Assembly: GCF_025698545.1 (NCBI RefSeq)
Contig: NC_068576.1
Span: forward strand, 56,456,094-56,520,093
Source of the DNA: Gossypium raimondii
Lineage: Eukaryota; Streptophyta; Magnoliopsida; Malvales; Malvaceae
Reading direction: 5' to 3'
Length of the DNA stretch: 64,000 nucleotides
A model generated the notes under the pieces. The model saw only the letters and a list, made by a program, of their open reading frames with translations, was not told where the DNA came from and searched no databases. How positions within the stretch are numbered: the first letter of the stretch is position 1; the number at the start of each line of letters is the position of its first letter. Positions 40,403 to 51,899 of the stretch are shown here, one piece after another. Made by a program: the position numbers and the translations under genes.

Positions 40403-41400
40403 ACTTATTTGCATCCACACAATGAAGACCTATCTTTACCGTAGGATATGATATCCTAAAATATTTAGAACTTGAATGGAGTGCCCCATGAGAAAGATGT
40501 AATTAAATAATTAATAAATTACTTTTAGTTAGACTTTATATGGTTTCTAGAGGGCAAATTTTATTTAAAATTAGTATAAATGTAAGTATACTTTGTGAAT
40601 TTACGCTACTACAACCATATTCATGTATTATAATCAAATTATATAACACGTGACTCGATGAATATGATATAAAATTGAAGTATGTAATGAATGTAGGGTA
40701 GAATATATATATATACATGATCTTGACCTTTTATCCTAATCTCAATGGTGGAAGCGATTATAATTTTTAATTCAATTTTATATACCCTAATCTTAAAAGA
40801 AGCAAGAAATTATAATTAAGTAATAATGATATATTTAATATTTAATATTTATTTATGTTGTATTTTAGTTCTAGTTTTTTTATTTCTTTATCATTTTGAC
40901 CCTTGATTCTTAATTTTTAATTAAATTATATTTTTTGGAATGAAAATTTGATTGGGATGTTAACATTTTAATGACGGAAACGTGGTAGCTCATAGACAAT
41001 CTACACGTACTTCATAAAAATTCAAAATGATAATAAAATTTATTTATGTAAACAATGAAATACGCATTGACAATCGTATAGGCTACCACACCAATGTCAT
41101 TAAAATTTTATTAATTCGGACAATTTTTCATAACAATAATAATTTAACCAAAATAAATAAATAATTAAAATCAAAGTGATAAAATTAATAAATGTTAGAG
41201 GCAAATTTTATAATTATGAAATTCAATAAATTGCTGGCGCCTTTGAGATTAGGGAAAGAAATTTTGAAATGAAAAATTCAGAATAATATATAAATTTTGC
41301 GAGGATATAATATAAAATTATGGTTGAAAATTATATTAAATTATTAATTTGTGAAAAAAAAAAATAGTATAGAATTTCCACCTCTATTTGAAACCATCAA

Positions 41401-41541
41401 CAGCCAATTGTGAACTATGGATCAATCATTGAAGTGAAAGTGGAGGCACCAATTAAATGGTCGGACAAAGACGGGAAGGTTCCTAAACACCCACCTACTG
41501 TATCAAGACCCAAGGGGCAAAAGATCTTCAGAATATTTGAA
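41401..41541 (+). pseudogene. Orphan exon-like segment, unknown
   Basis: An open stretch of about 45 residues (GSIIEVKVEAPIKWSDKDGK, then VPKHPPTVSRPKGQKIFRIF and E) ends at a good splice donor, GAA|GTAAGC. Composition is less AT-rich than its surroundings and codon-like. No following exon or preceding exon can be found nearby. I do not recognise the family. It may be the remains of a gene or a captured exon. Confidence 0.25.
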
Positions 41542-43378
41542 GTAAGCCCCCTTATTTCTTATTCTTACTTTATTAATTCTATAATTATAAATATTGTTAA
41601 GCTTTGCATGCATGAGCTGTACAAGAAAGTTGTTAATTTTTAAACTAATTATACCTCCGCTTCTTCCCTTATAAAAATTAAATTTAATTCTTTAAAAGTT
41701 ATAAAGATATAGACTATTAAAATAATAAATTTATGTTTTATTATTGTAAAAGTATACAATTTAATTCGTCTCGATTCCACCACTGGACGTAATATATCAG
41801 TTTGTAGCGTGAGCATATCCTTATTTTGTGTGTTAATACTAACTCTCTAATTGTACAATACCCAAAATAAATAAGTAAATAAATCGAATATTTAAATGAT
41901 GAAGTTTTATAATCAAAATTGATTTAGCTTCGTTTCTTTATTATTATTTTTAAATGTTGTTATGCATGGATTAATCGATAGAATTTGATGTAATCATAAA
42001 GTACTTGTGTGGTTATTAAGTCCTCATTTGGCATCTTGTCTTGGATTAAAATTTGATGTTGTAGGTTTAGTCTTTGTACTTTAATTTAATCAATTTTAGT
42101 ATATGTGTTTCTAATTTTGAAATTTCAATCTCGATTCAAATAGTAACAGATTAAATTCAATTACTAGTGTTGTATTGCTAATTATGTCATTTTAAGTCCT
42201 TATACTTTTTGAATTTTAAAATTTCAATATTAATGCGAATGACAATTATTAATTCATTAACTGAATTCTTAACGAGTAATATTTGAAAAGAACAAGTGAC
42301 ACGGCATATGCGTATGATAATATATTTGTTTTAAAAATAACAAAACTTAACTTAATAAATTTAACGATGATGATTAAAAATAAAAAAGAATGATAAGTTG
42401 ATTACTCGCAGTCTCACACCAACAAACAATTATTACATAGTTTTTGAAGATTAATTAAAAATCAATTATATTAATTTTATAAAACATTATATTATGAGGG
42501 GACTGAGTACAGATAAGATGGGGGGTTGCGTCGATCCTTCGATATCTTTTATACTTTAATGGGAGGGCATATCATTCCCAGATCTCTTTAACTAACCCCA
42601 AGAATCATTGTCTTCAAACCTGGAGGACAAACGCTGACCCCCCACAAACAACATTTCCACTCTAACCATTACGCTAATGTACTTCCAAGTCTTCTTCATT
42701 GCTAGAGATGGCAACAAGGAGGAATGGGTCGGTTTTTTGGTCGCCCCACCTGAAAAATCAAAGCTACATTCACCTGTCATCCAACCTAATATGCCATAAT
42801 TTTTATTTTATTTAACCTTTGTATTATTTGACACTAGACCCCGAACAAATCATAAATTTCATAATACATATGAATATCGATAAACCTATTATATAATGCT
42901 TAAACTATTTATAACTCCGATTTTTAAAATAGATAAAATAATATGCTTAAATGTTTTTGAATTCAATTCATCTAAATAGTCACGACAACAACAACATCAA
43001 ACCACCTCATTCTCAATTAATAAATTTAAATTTGTGCAGTTGGAATACATTTATTAAGAAAAAGAAAGGTTAGGAAAGGATTTCATATACTGTATTAGAT
43101 AGGGCTTAAGTATTGATGCAAAAAATCCATGCGTGACATACTACCAGAGTTTGGTGGTCAAAGGCCAATAAAAAAAACAAAAATAGAAAATAATGATGAA
43201 ACAATTGTGACAGACAGATCTTAAGCATAATGCAGCTAAGATTGGTGTTGATTTTATGAAAAAAAAAAGGATTCCATAATAAACTGTTGGCCTACGAAAT
43301 GCGAGTCAGCATATCCTAAACCACAGTATTCGTAATCAGTTGGTGGTGCTGTTACATCATTAACACAGTCTCTTTGTC
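41542..43378. other. Intergenic, contains family B copy 2
   Basis: AT-rich apart from 42500-42780, which is more balanced but has no recognisable gene; the open minus frame at 42592-42780 lacks any domain. Confidence 0.4.
42055..42340. mobile_element. MITE-like element, family B copy 2 (diverged)
   Basis: Shares the order GGTTTAGTCTTTGTACTTTA, ATCAATTTTAGTATATGTGT, then AATTCAATTACTAGTG and TTTTAAGTCCTTATACTTTT with the element in the bHLH intron at 31943-32297. The right end is degraded, so the terminal inverted repeat is not clear here. Confidence 0.5.
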
Positions 43379-43534
43379 TTAGGGTGGGTTTGGATGGGCG
43401 ATTGGGTGCGGTGCGGTGCGTTTAGCTTACTTTTTGTCTCACGCTACAGTATCACTACAGTATCTAATCTCACCGCCACCGCTGTTTTTACACTAAACGC
43501 AAGTAAACGCACCGCCCATCCAAACTCACCCTTA
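43379..43534. mobile_element. Tourist/PIF-Harbinger-type MITE, copy 1
   Basis: A 150-bp element (43382-43531) with ends GGGTGGGTTTGGATGGGCG and CGCCCATCCAAACTCACCC, flanked by a perfect 3-bp TTA duplication. The 3-bp TTA target and GGG-starting inverted repeats are the signature of Tourist-like MITEs mobilised by PIF/Harbinger transposases. A second copy at 58677-58825 matches it closely. The interior is GC-rich (GGTGCGGTGCGGTGCG) and non-coding. Confidence 0.88.
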
Positions 43535-44089
43535 ATCCCATAAATATACATCAAAACTAAACAACGAATCTTTTTTCATAAACTAGTTTCTATAGATTAA
43601 ATGCTTTGATAATTATTTTTATTTGTTATTTTAATGCAGTTAATTCATATCTCGTGACTAATCGAAAGAAGTGGAAGTAGAACTTGTGCTAAATTTAAAT
43701 TTTAGAATCAAACGTTGGGGGAGTTTTACATAAGTAACACATAATTTTAGCCGTGGATAATGACACACGTGGTTATAGGAAAAAATGTGTAGCCTAATTA
43801 ATAGCTTATTTCCAATGCAAGAGTTAATGGGCCTGCATTTAAGGGTGAAGGGAGATTTTTATATGCTGATGGGCTTCTGATTAATGGTTAACAATAATAC
43901 TAAATGTGATCAATGAACAAAGTTTTTAAGTTTTATCGTATTGTTGGTTTGGGCCCATTCTAGAAAAGTAGACTTCAGTCTGTCCCCCATAGTTTTCAAC
44001 CGCATTAACTCATTCATTGTTTAAATAAAATAATTAAAAACCAAATATTTAGAGATTAAACTCGAATTAAAAGTAGTTAGGTCGTACTA

Positions 44090-44310
44090 ATTCGGAATAT
44101 GGAGTTGAACCGGTTAATATGTGAACTAGTTGAATCGGATTAAAAAATTCATTGAACTAATGATTGAACCAATTTTCTCTATTATTTTCTTTAAAGTTAT
44201 ACTAGTTAGAGTGAAAATTATTTATATAATTTTTTATGAACTAGAACCATTATTTATTACGATGATCAAATTGTGAAACCAATGTTGGAGTTGTTTTTGT
44301 ATTAGTCAAC
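44090..44310. repeat. GAACCGGTTAA-type dispersed repeat, copy 1
   Basis: Contains GGAGTTGAACCGGTTAATAT, TTGAATCGGATTAAAAAATT and CATTGAACTAATGATTGAAC. Similar phrases, in similar order, occur at 45080-45300 and 51415-51655. No clear ends. Confidence 0.4.
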
Positions 44311-45079
44311 TGGAGCATAAAATTGAACAAGCCGATCAAGATTTAGAGGGAAAGTCTCTACTTCAAGCTAGAGGAAAATTTTGAGCTTGAAATATAAATA
44401 TCTAACGTTACTAAACCTTGTTAAATATAATAGGGAACATGAAGGTCGAGGCAATACTCAATACGAATTGCTATGTAAAAATATAGTTTACTCAATATTT
44501 TATATATTTTATACCTATATTAAATATGTTTTAAAAATATAAATAAATCCACTGTTATAAGAAAAACAAAGTGATACCAATACGGGTTAAGATATACTCT
44601 TTACAAATTTGTAATTTAATTCATGTCATTTTCTTTTAAAATTTCACAAAACAGTTTTAATTGCATTAATAGTTTAAACTAAATTTTGAAATTTGAAAAA
44701 AATAAAAGTACAACGAATAAGTTATAAATTTATGAAAAATCTAAAAACTAAATTATAAATTTATAAAAAGTATAACAACTCATGGCAAATTTATAAATTT
44801 GTAACTATCCCGTTTTTAAAATTTGAACCCGTATTCTCGCCTTCAAAACTTCAAATGATTTGATTGCCTTAAAGCAGCTACCATGCTTTTAATGAACAAG
44901 AGAAGAAAGCAGTTGCAATTAATATGCAATTTGTAGGTTTTTATCTCTTTTGGTCATAGCAACACTGCTGACAATGAGTTGGAAGCATGAATGAAAAGGG
45001 CAGGGTAGGGGACTAGATCCCTTTTATTTTCCCTACCAATTAGCACTTTCAATGCAACTATTACAACTCTTCAATGATG

Positions 45080-45300
45080 TTGGAATCAAACCTAAATGGT
45101 TACATCGATTCAGGAAAAAAGAATTGAATTAGTTAATCTATAAATTAATACCAACCAATTGAATTGGATCAAAAAATACCGATTAAATAAATGGTTAAAC
45201 TAATTAAATCAATTTTTTTTTAATTTTTAACTATTTATTTAATTAAATCAGATCAGCAGATTACATCAATTGAACCAATTAATACGGGAAACAATGGCAT
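45080..45300. repeat. GAACCGGTTAA-type dispersed repeat, copy 2
   Basis: Contains GAATTGAATTAGTTAATCTA, ACCAACCAATTGAATTGGAT and AATTGAACCAATTAATACGG. Related to the copies at 44090 and 51415 by shared words and order, though diverged. Confidence 0.35.
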
Positions 45301-45620
45301 AATGTTCTAACCATCTATCTAGTTAAAAAAACATTAATTCTAGGGAATCATTCAATGGACGATTGGTCCCTGCTCAGCTAGGTCTTAATTATGCATTTCA
45401 GGCTTATTAATGGGAGCAGTAAGAAATTTCAATGCCAAAAATGTTGATGCGAGGATGAAATTGACAAAAAGTGCAAATATGTGGTAACATCAACAAAAAT
45501 GCAAGTGACTTGTAAACCATTGAATTTTAACTGCCAATAAAAAAAAAAAAAGAGAGAGAGAAGAAAAAATGATTTTTATTTACAATGATGCTAAAAGCAA
45601 TAAACTACTGTGAAAAAGCC

Positions 45621-47561
45621 TCACCGGACCTTCCTACGAGACTTGAATGGATACCGTGACGGAGGTGAAGGGGAAAATTCCGTCGGTAATTGAGGCGGCT
45701 CCGCCTCACCGGTGAGCATGCTGACAACTTCCTTCATGGAAGGTCGACGAGCCGGTAATTTCTGCAAACAAAGCAAAGCAACTGTGGTACACAAAAGAGC
45801 TTGTTCCCTATTAAAAAACTGTACATTTTGGTCTACCAAATCGATGAGTTTCCCGGTTCGGGCGAGACGTCGAGCCCAAGAAATCAAATTCGCACGTTGA
45901 AACTCGGATAACGGTGACTCGGTGACCTGCAATGGTCGCCGACCCGCTATCAAAACCAAAAGCAGAACACCGAAGCTATAAACATCGCACTTCTCCGATA
46001 CGTCCCCACCGCCACCGTATTCGGGTGCGACATAGCAAACAGTTCCTCGCATACTCGGTGTACTACTAGCACCACCACTCTTCGGTATTTCCCCACTGAA
46101 TGAATCGTGCCAAGCTCTTCGTAATTCGCCGCTAAGTCCTTCCCATAACCAATCCACACTGCCAACACTACCTTTACTCCTACTTCGTTTACTCTTTTTC
46201 TTCTTTTCCGTGTACAATTCGTCGTCAACTGGCCACCAATTCTCCGCATCATCGCTATTGTACGTCCCTTGTCTCTTCTTCTTCTTCTTCTTCTTCTTCT
46301 TTTTCGCAAGTTCTTCACAATACTCTTCTTTCCACCATTCCCTCGCCGGCCTTCGCTTCTCCTTCTTTACGTTCTTTTCCTTGTCCTCCTCCATCGACAC
46401 CCACCATTCCAATCGTCTCTTACTCTTATTCTTCTTCATCTCCGATTTCGCATTCGTTTTACTACTCGAAGAAGCCGCTACCGAAGCGATCCAATCACTA
46501 GTCGGTCTCTCCTTGATCTCAGTCCCAATCCATTCCATCACATAATCTTTCACTTCATCACTCTCCTCCGCTGCCGCCGCATTATTGTGCTTCCCGGCAT
46601 TCGTCAATTCTATACCGCTCTCGACACTCGCCTTATCGAAAATCCCCTCCGAAACACTTCCTATATCAGGGGAGGCCGCAACCGGCTCCGGTGAAACTAC
46701 GGCCATAACAACCTCCGCATTCAGCGGAGACCCAGTAACCGAAACCGGCGATTGATCAACCGGAAAATTGAACTCCTCGATTCCGGTAGCTATACTCTCT
46801 GTTTCTGCTACCGATCCATAATCCTCTGCTATTTCCACTTTAATTTCCTCCGATTTCAAACGTGCTAATCCAAAATCCGCAATTTTGGCCGAGAAATTCT
46901 GATCCAACAAAATGTTACTCGGCTTAATATCGCCGTGAATGATCGGAGGGTCCAATCCGTGAAGGTAATCGAGTCCCTTGGCGATATCAACGGCGATCGA
47001 AAACCTCTGTTTCCATTTCATTAATTCAGGGCATTTCCGATGAAGCAACGCGTCTTGCAAGTTGCCGTTAGGCATGAGCTCGTACACCAGGAGCATCCGG
47101 CGTCGTTTGCGGTCGTAAGAGAAGCCGTGGACCGACACGACCAGGGAAGAGTCGAGTTTAGAAGCGAAGAAGAGCTCGTTTTGGAACTCACGCTCCCCTT
47201 GGAGCGAACCGGCGTCCATCACCTTAACGGCGACGGTTCGATTGCCGTTACTGTTGTTAATAGTAGCACGGTAGACAGAGCCAAATCCCCCTTGACCAAG
47301 GCGGCGAGAGTCTGAAAACGACGAGGTGGCACGACGGAGGACGGAATAAGAGTACCGATGCGGCGGTTTAGAGTGGGCAGGATTAGTACGTTGCCGTCGG
47401 ATTTTACGAAGACACAAAGATAGAATCAATAAGATTGAAAAGGAAGCGGAAACAGCTGCGACAGGTGGGAAAATGAGTCGTGCAGGTAAAGGACTCTGGT
47501 GGTATATCAAAGGCGGTTGCTGCAACGGCGGCGCCGGCAGCGGAGGGATCGACCGTCCCAT
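45621..47561 (-). CDS. Receptor-like Ser/Thr kinase with split activation segment (At5g51770/At4g25390-like)
   Basis: Single exon, 646 residues. A short proline-rich N-terminus is followed by one membrane segment (about 33-51) and the basic stop KIRRQR, so there is almost no extracellular domain. Kinase motifs: glycine loop GQGGFG (89-94), Lys113 in AVKV, catalytic loop HGDIKPSN (209-216), DFG at 229-231 and APE at 512-514, then DVYSFG. HGD in place of HRD makes it a non-RD kinase. About 270 residues lie between DFG and the GTVCYVAPE block, where 20-35 is usual; this insert is acidic at first, then carries an 11-Lys run (420-429 region) and Trp-rich repeats (EWWVS, REWWKEE, NWWPVDD, DWLWEGL). 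I recall Arabidopsis At4g25390, At2g45590 and At5g51770 as the same type. Substrates are unknown. The (CTT)n-like tract at 46271-46310 encodes the Lys run. Confidence 0.9.
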   Translation of the reverse strand: MGRSIPPLPAPPLQQPPLIYHQSPLPARLIFPPVAAVSASFSILLILSLCLRKIRRQRTNPAHSKPPHRYSYSVLRRATSSFSDSRRLGQGGFGSVYRATINNSNGNRTVAVKVMDAGSLQGEREFQNELFFASKLDSSLVVSVHGFSYDRKRRRMLLVYELMPNGNLQDALLHRKCPELMKWKQRFSIAVDIAKGLDYLHGLDPPIIHGDIKPSNILLDQNFSAKIADFGLARLKSEEIKVEIAEDYGSVAETESIATGIEEFNFPVDQSPVSVTGSPLNAEVVMAVVSPEPVAASPDIGSVSEGIFDKASVESGIELTNAGKHNNAAAAEESDEVKDYVMEWIGTEIKERPTSDWIASVAASSSSKTNAKSEMKKNKSKRRLEWWVSMEEDKEKNVKKEKRRPAREWWKEEYCEELAKKKKKKKKKKRQGTYNSDDAENWWPVDDELYTEKKKKSKRSRSKGSVGSVDWLWEGLSGELRRAWHDSFSGEIPKSGGASSTPSMRGTVCYVAPEYGGGGDVSEKCDVYSFGVLLLVLIAGRRPLQVTESPLSEFQRANLISWARRLARTGKLIDLVDQNVQFFNREQALLCTTVALLCLQKLPARRPSMKEVVSMLTGEAEPPQLPTEFSPSPPSRYPFKSRRKVR

Positions 47562-49747
47562 TCTATAACAACAACAACAACAAAATTTAAAAAAAATCCC
47601 AAAGAAGAGGGTGATTTTACGAGGATAAAAGGGAAAAAAAAGGTGGGGTTGTTTCAGTATCTGAATGTAATGATTTTTCCACTTGTTTTGGTTTCCTGTA
47701 ATGAAAATGAACAGACAAGAAGAAAAAGGGAGATTATTAGAGCTCCAAAAGGAACATCAGCTCCTCTCTTTTTGAGTTGTAAAATTGTAGTCATCTACTT
47801 TGACCTTTGCCTACTTTCATCCCTTGAGTTCATAGAGCAGCTATATCGTCTGTTTTTTTTTTTTTAATAAAAACTATTAAAATATATGATTTCCGATCCG
47901 TAAGGAGTTAATTACCTTTTAAATAAAATTTTAAGTCTAATTTTCCTTTTAGGATTTCATATAATTTGATTTTAATTTTAATCTAAGTTAATATAAATAT
48001 GTTTTATCCATGTCAAATATGTAATTTAAATGCTTCAAATTTGTATGAGCTTGAACTCGCGAATGTCTCAACGTGCAAAGTAAATTCTCTTTAATCAAAA
48101 ATATCGGCCTGTAAAATAAGAGGCACGTAATGTTTAATATAACTATCGAATATCTAAAGATAAGGTATAAAAGACACTGCTATTCCCTCCAAAATAATCC
48201 AAGCCTAGCTACGTACAAAGCTAGAACTTTAAATTGAAATCTTTCCTTTTGTTTAATTTATTTTTAAATAGCTTTTAGGTTTGATATGAAAAAAATTAAT
48301 TTTAACAGCTCAAGTTATCTCCTAATAAATAAGATTAAGAGCATTAAAGTTTGATTTTTTGTCAATTAATGCACCAAAATTGTAACATGAGAACAATCAC
48401 AAATTTCCCATTTTGAAAAAAAATGTAACTTGGCATATTAAAAGGAGTACAATTGGGCGAATTAATGCAAGTGCAAAAATATGGAAATCAATTTTAATTT
48501 AACTAATCATTAAAATTTTACTTCAAATTTAAATATTTGTAATCTTTTAATATTATAATGAATTTAATTTATACAAAAAATCAAATGGGTACTTTTTTAA
48601 AAAATTTAAATTTATATAATAATAAAATTATATTTTGACCCACCAAAATTTAAAACTCAATTTTAATTTTTAAAATAGGAATTATTAATTAATACTTTAA
48701 AATTTTGTAGTTAATATAATTATGAAATTATATTTTGATTTATTCAATTCAATTCTCAAAAATTAATTTTGTCTCTGAAATTAAATCTAGTGAGTGCATT
48801 AGGTATGAATTTCTTGTTTGTTTCTTCCCAAATTTCAAAGCTTGATCCATTTTTATTTCTTATTACTATTTGATTTGACTTTTTTTGGCTTTTCTTTTAT
48901 ATTTTCAAAATTTGAATTTGATGGAATATTACTATTTTATTCATTAAAAATTCATATATTAATTTGTATTTTCTTTTCAAAAGTCCAAAGTGGCTGCTGT
49001 CAAACGTCTTTTCCTGCTTTGGCTACATGAATCTATTCCCTTGGTAAAAGATTTTCTAATTTTTACTCACATAAATTAGACGAGGTATTATCATAATCAA
49101 ATTGGACCGTTTCATTAAATTAAATTAAAAGTTAGTTAAATATTCAAGTATATAAACTTCACTTAAATATTATTAATAAAAGTTAAAAGAGTTATTATTA
49201 TTTTCTAATTTTTCAATGTATTAATTATTTACATTTTATAAATATATTAAAGAGGTAGATACTAATACTAAATTTTAAAAAAATAGATGAATTTTCTAAA
49301 ACGAGTTTAAATTTTATTGTTTATGTTCAATTCTTTTATAAATTAAAAATAAAACTTAATTAATAAATATTTTAATATTTTAAATCGATTCATTCGAGAT
49401 GAAATTTAAATTTTTTTTTAAAACACAAAACATGTATATCTCATTTGTATTTAATTTTAAAAAATTGAAATACAAAAAAGAAATGGTAAATTGTCACGTC
49501 TCACGTGCGGATTGTCTGTTTGATGACATTGATTTCGTGTAACACATATTGGACAGAACACGATTCTGGAGAGTGAAACTGAGGATGGTGAAGTCAAAGT
49601 ATATATATGAAATTGCACGCACGTGGGTGACCAACCCACCCAACCAACTGCTTTCACATGCCATGCCATGCCCCAATTGACGTATTAAATGGTTATTTAA
49701 ACCCATAACGGTAGAAGTACAATTATTACTAATATAGATCAGAATTA

Positions 49748-50212
49748 GAACTCTTCATGGCCTCGTCGGAAGGCCCATCAAAAAATTGAAATGTTTGGGT
49801 AAAAATATAAATTTAAAAATAAATTTAGGCAAAAATATATATATAATCCAAGCCTATTATGTTGTTTTCTTACTATTTTATTATTATTGTTTAGGTATTA
49901 TAGAACTCTTATTTTATCGATAATATTGTTACTATTTTAGAGACATTTACTTATTAAGTTACACCTATAGTAATGTTATTTAAGTATACGCATTTTTTTA
50001 AAATTTGTTTTTAATTTGTTGGAAAATATTTATTTTAATTTTTTTTAGTATTTTTAATGTAGTATATATTTTCAAACTTATATAAAAAAATTAATACCAG
50101 TGGGTCGGGCTAGACTTGGATAAAATTGTAAGCCTATTTGTCGGGACGAGCTCAAGCCAAACAAACAGGTCTAAGATTTTGGTTGGACCCGACTTGGCCC
50201 ATGGACACCTCT
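49748..50212. mobile_element. Dispersed repeat with TTCATGG...CCATGGACA ends
   Basis: The left end (CTTCATGGCCTCGTCGG) and the right end (CCGACTTGGCCCATGGACAC) are imperfect inverted repeats around a 400-bp AT-rich centre. The right part has the phrase GGGTCGGGCTAGACTTGG, typical of a family widespread in dicot spacers. Related segments lie at 39905-40230 and about 34640-34830. No coding capacity. Confidence 0.5.
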
Positions 50213-50618
50213 AATCCGAATGAGTATAATGGGATTAATATTCAAAATATATTTGAAACAAAATTAAAATAGTTTTAGAAATTATTTATATAAGATCAAA
50301 TTTAAGTTAGAATAAAGGTTGAAATATGTTATAAGTTTCTAACTATTAATATTGTTAAACTCAAGTTCATTACAACCTTATTTTTTAGTTGCATTAATTC
50401 CTAACAAGTAAGGTTTTTATTGTTATCATTATTTCAAAATGTCGTGCAAAAAATTAACAATACTAACATTTGAACTTGAATTTTAAATTCTGAAAAATAG
50501 AGAGACTAAATTCTAGATTAGTACAGAGTACAGAGACTTATATTGTACTTTTATTTAGAATAAATTTAGTGGTTTACATAAGAGAGGAGTCGAACCTAAG
50601 GCATTTACCAATAATACT

Positions 50619-50735
50619 AAAGTACCATTGACATAACTTGTCTTAAACCTGCAGCTATCGAACCCCAACATTTGAACCAAAGTACCATTGACATAACTTG
50701 TCTTAACCCTGCAGCTATCGAACCCCAACATTTGA
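50619..50735. repeat. 60-bp tandem duplication
   Basis: AAAGTACCATTGACATAACT and the following 40 bases to CCCCAACATTTGA are repeated immediately with one or two differences, indicating a recent local duplication. Confidence 0.92.
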
Positions 50736-51414
50736 CCTATTGATCAAAAGTGTTCATCATATTCTTAAGATTGTGAGATTAATCTATAAGTTGTGCCTGA
50801 GTAATACTTTAAATAGATATGTGTGTGAGTTTAAAGATTTTATCGTATAAAAAAGAGAGTAAAAGAACATCAAATGAACTACTGTTGGATATGACATAGG
50901 CTTGTTTTGGGTTCCATATTTGAAACGATTTATACAGTATATGCAAAACCACCAGGATATCAAAGGGGGGCCATCACCTTATGAAAAGGAACTGTCACTG
51001 AACTTATTTATGGCAGTTCCCATTTTTGTAGGATCATCACACCGCTTTCGACATATTTTGGCAACGACACTTGTCACCGGGTCTAGTTGCTATAAAGAGT
51101 AGATCAACAATTAATGTTGTCACAAGATTTGAATTTCTTTTAGCTGTAATTTGTGATCACTTCTACCCAAAGACGAAGCTGAATGTCAATTATTCTACAT
51201 TAATAAATCTTTTATAAATTTGAAGATGTAAGTCATCAACATAAGGTGTTGTTGAGACTTAAATGACCAACTTGACTTGGTATATATGTATCATCTTCCA
51301 TCAATATTTCGGTAATTTAACTAATAAGTAAATTTGTCCGCAACATAATTTTTAAAAATGGTCAATTGAATCAATTTTTCTTCATTAGTCCATTAATTAA
51401 ATTTTATGATGTGA

Positions 51415-51655
51415 CCAGTGTTATTAAAATATTATTAGATTAATCGGTTAAATCAATTGAACGAGAATGGATCAAGATATTGACCCAAACAAAATGGTTG
51501 AACTGATTGAATTAAAATTGACAAAAATCAATAGTTGAACTGGTTTAATAAATTTTAATTATTTATTTATTTCTTGTTGTATAGCAATTGAACCAATCAA
51601 GTTAACTGAATCGAAACTAATAATTTGACTGGTTCAACTAATTGGTCTAATTACT
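51415..51655. repeat. GAACCGGTTAA-type dispersed repeat, copy 3
   Basis: Contains AATCGGTTAAATCAATTGAA, AAATGGTTGAACTGATTGAA, AGTTGAACTGGTTTAATAA and ACTGGTTCAACTAATTGGTC. It is the best-preserved of the three copies. Confidence 0.45.
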
Positions 51656-51899
51656 AAATGATAAGTACACATATATTATATATTTCAAACCCTTCTTACT
51701 TTACTTTTTATTGTTCCATGATCGAAATATTGTATTTTATCTCCGTTTATGCATTTAGTGTTGTTTATGCATTCTTTGCTACTTTTCTCTATTTTTACTT
51801 GATTTTATGTTATTTAGTTACAAGTGATTGTTCCGCATGTTTCTGTGACTTAAATTTAGTGCATACAAACTTGGAAGATAATATCGCGAGTCATAAAGG

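Larger units (their letters stand above)
39067..41400. other. Intergenic upstream of bHLH paralog 2
   Basis: The proximal 200 bases are the probable promoter. Family A copy 2 with its nested insertion (39561-40402) fills the centre. The remainder is AT-rich without a gene. Confidence 0.5.
43535..45620. other. Intergenic downstream of receptor-like kinase
   Basis: AT-rich. Segments at 44090-44310 and 45080-45300 belong to a diffuse repeat family rich in TTGAACC/GGTTCAA-like words, also seen at 51415-51655. No gene is supported. Confidence 0.45.

Noticed and set aside
42592-42780. 62-residue minus-strand open frame
   Set aside because: No domain, no splice context, no codon-like pattern.
46210-46694. 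Plus-strand open frames opposite the receptor-like kinase
   Set aside because: Shadow of the poly-Lys/Glu insert (gives poly-Phe/Leu/Ser); no domain.
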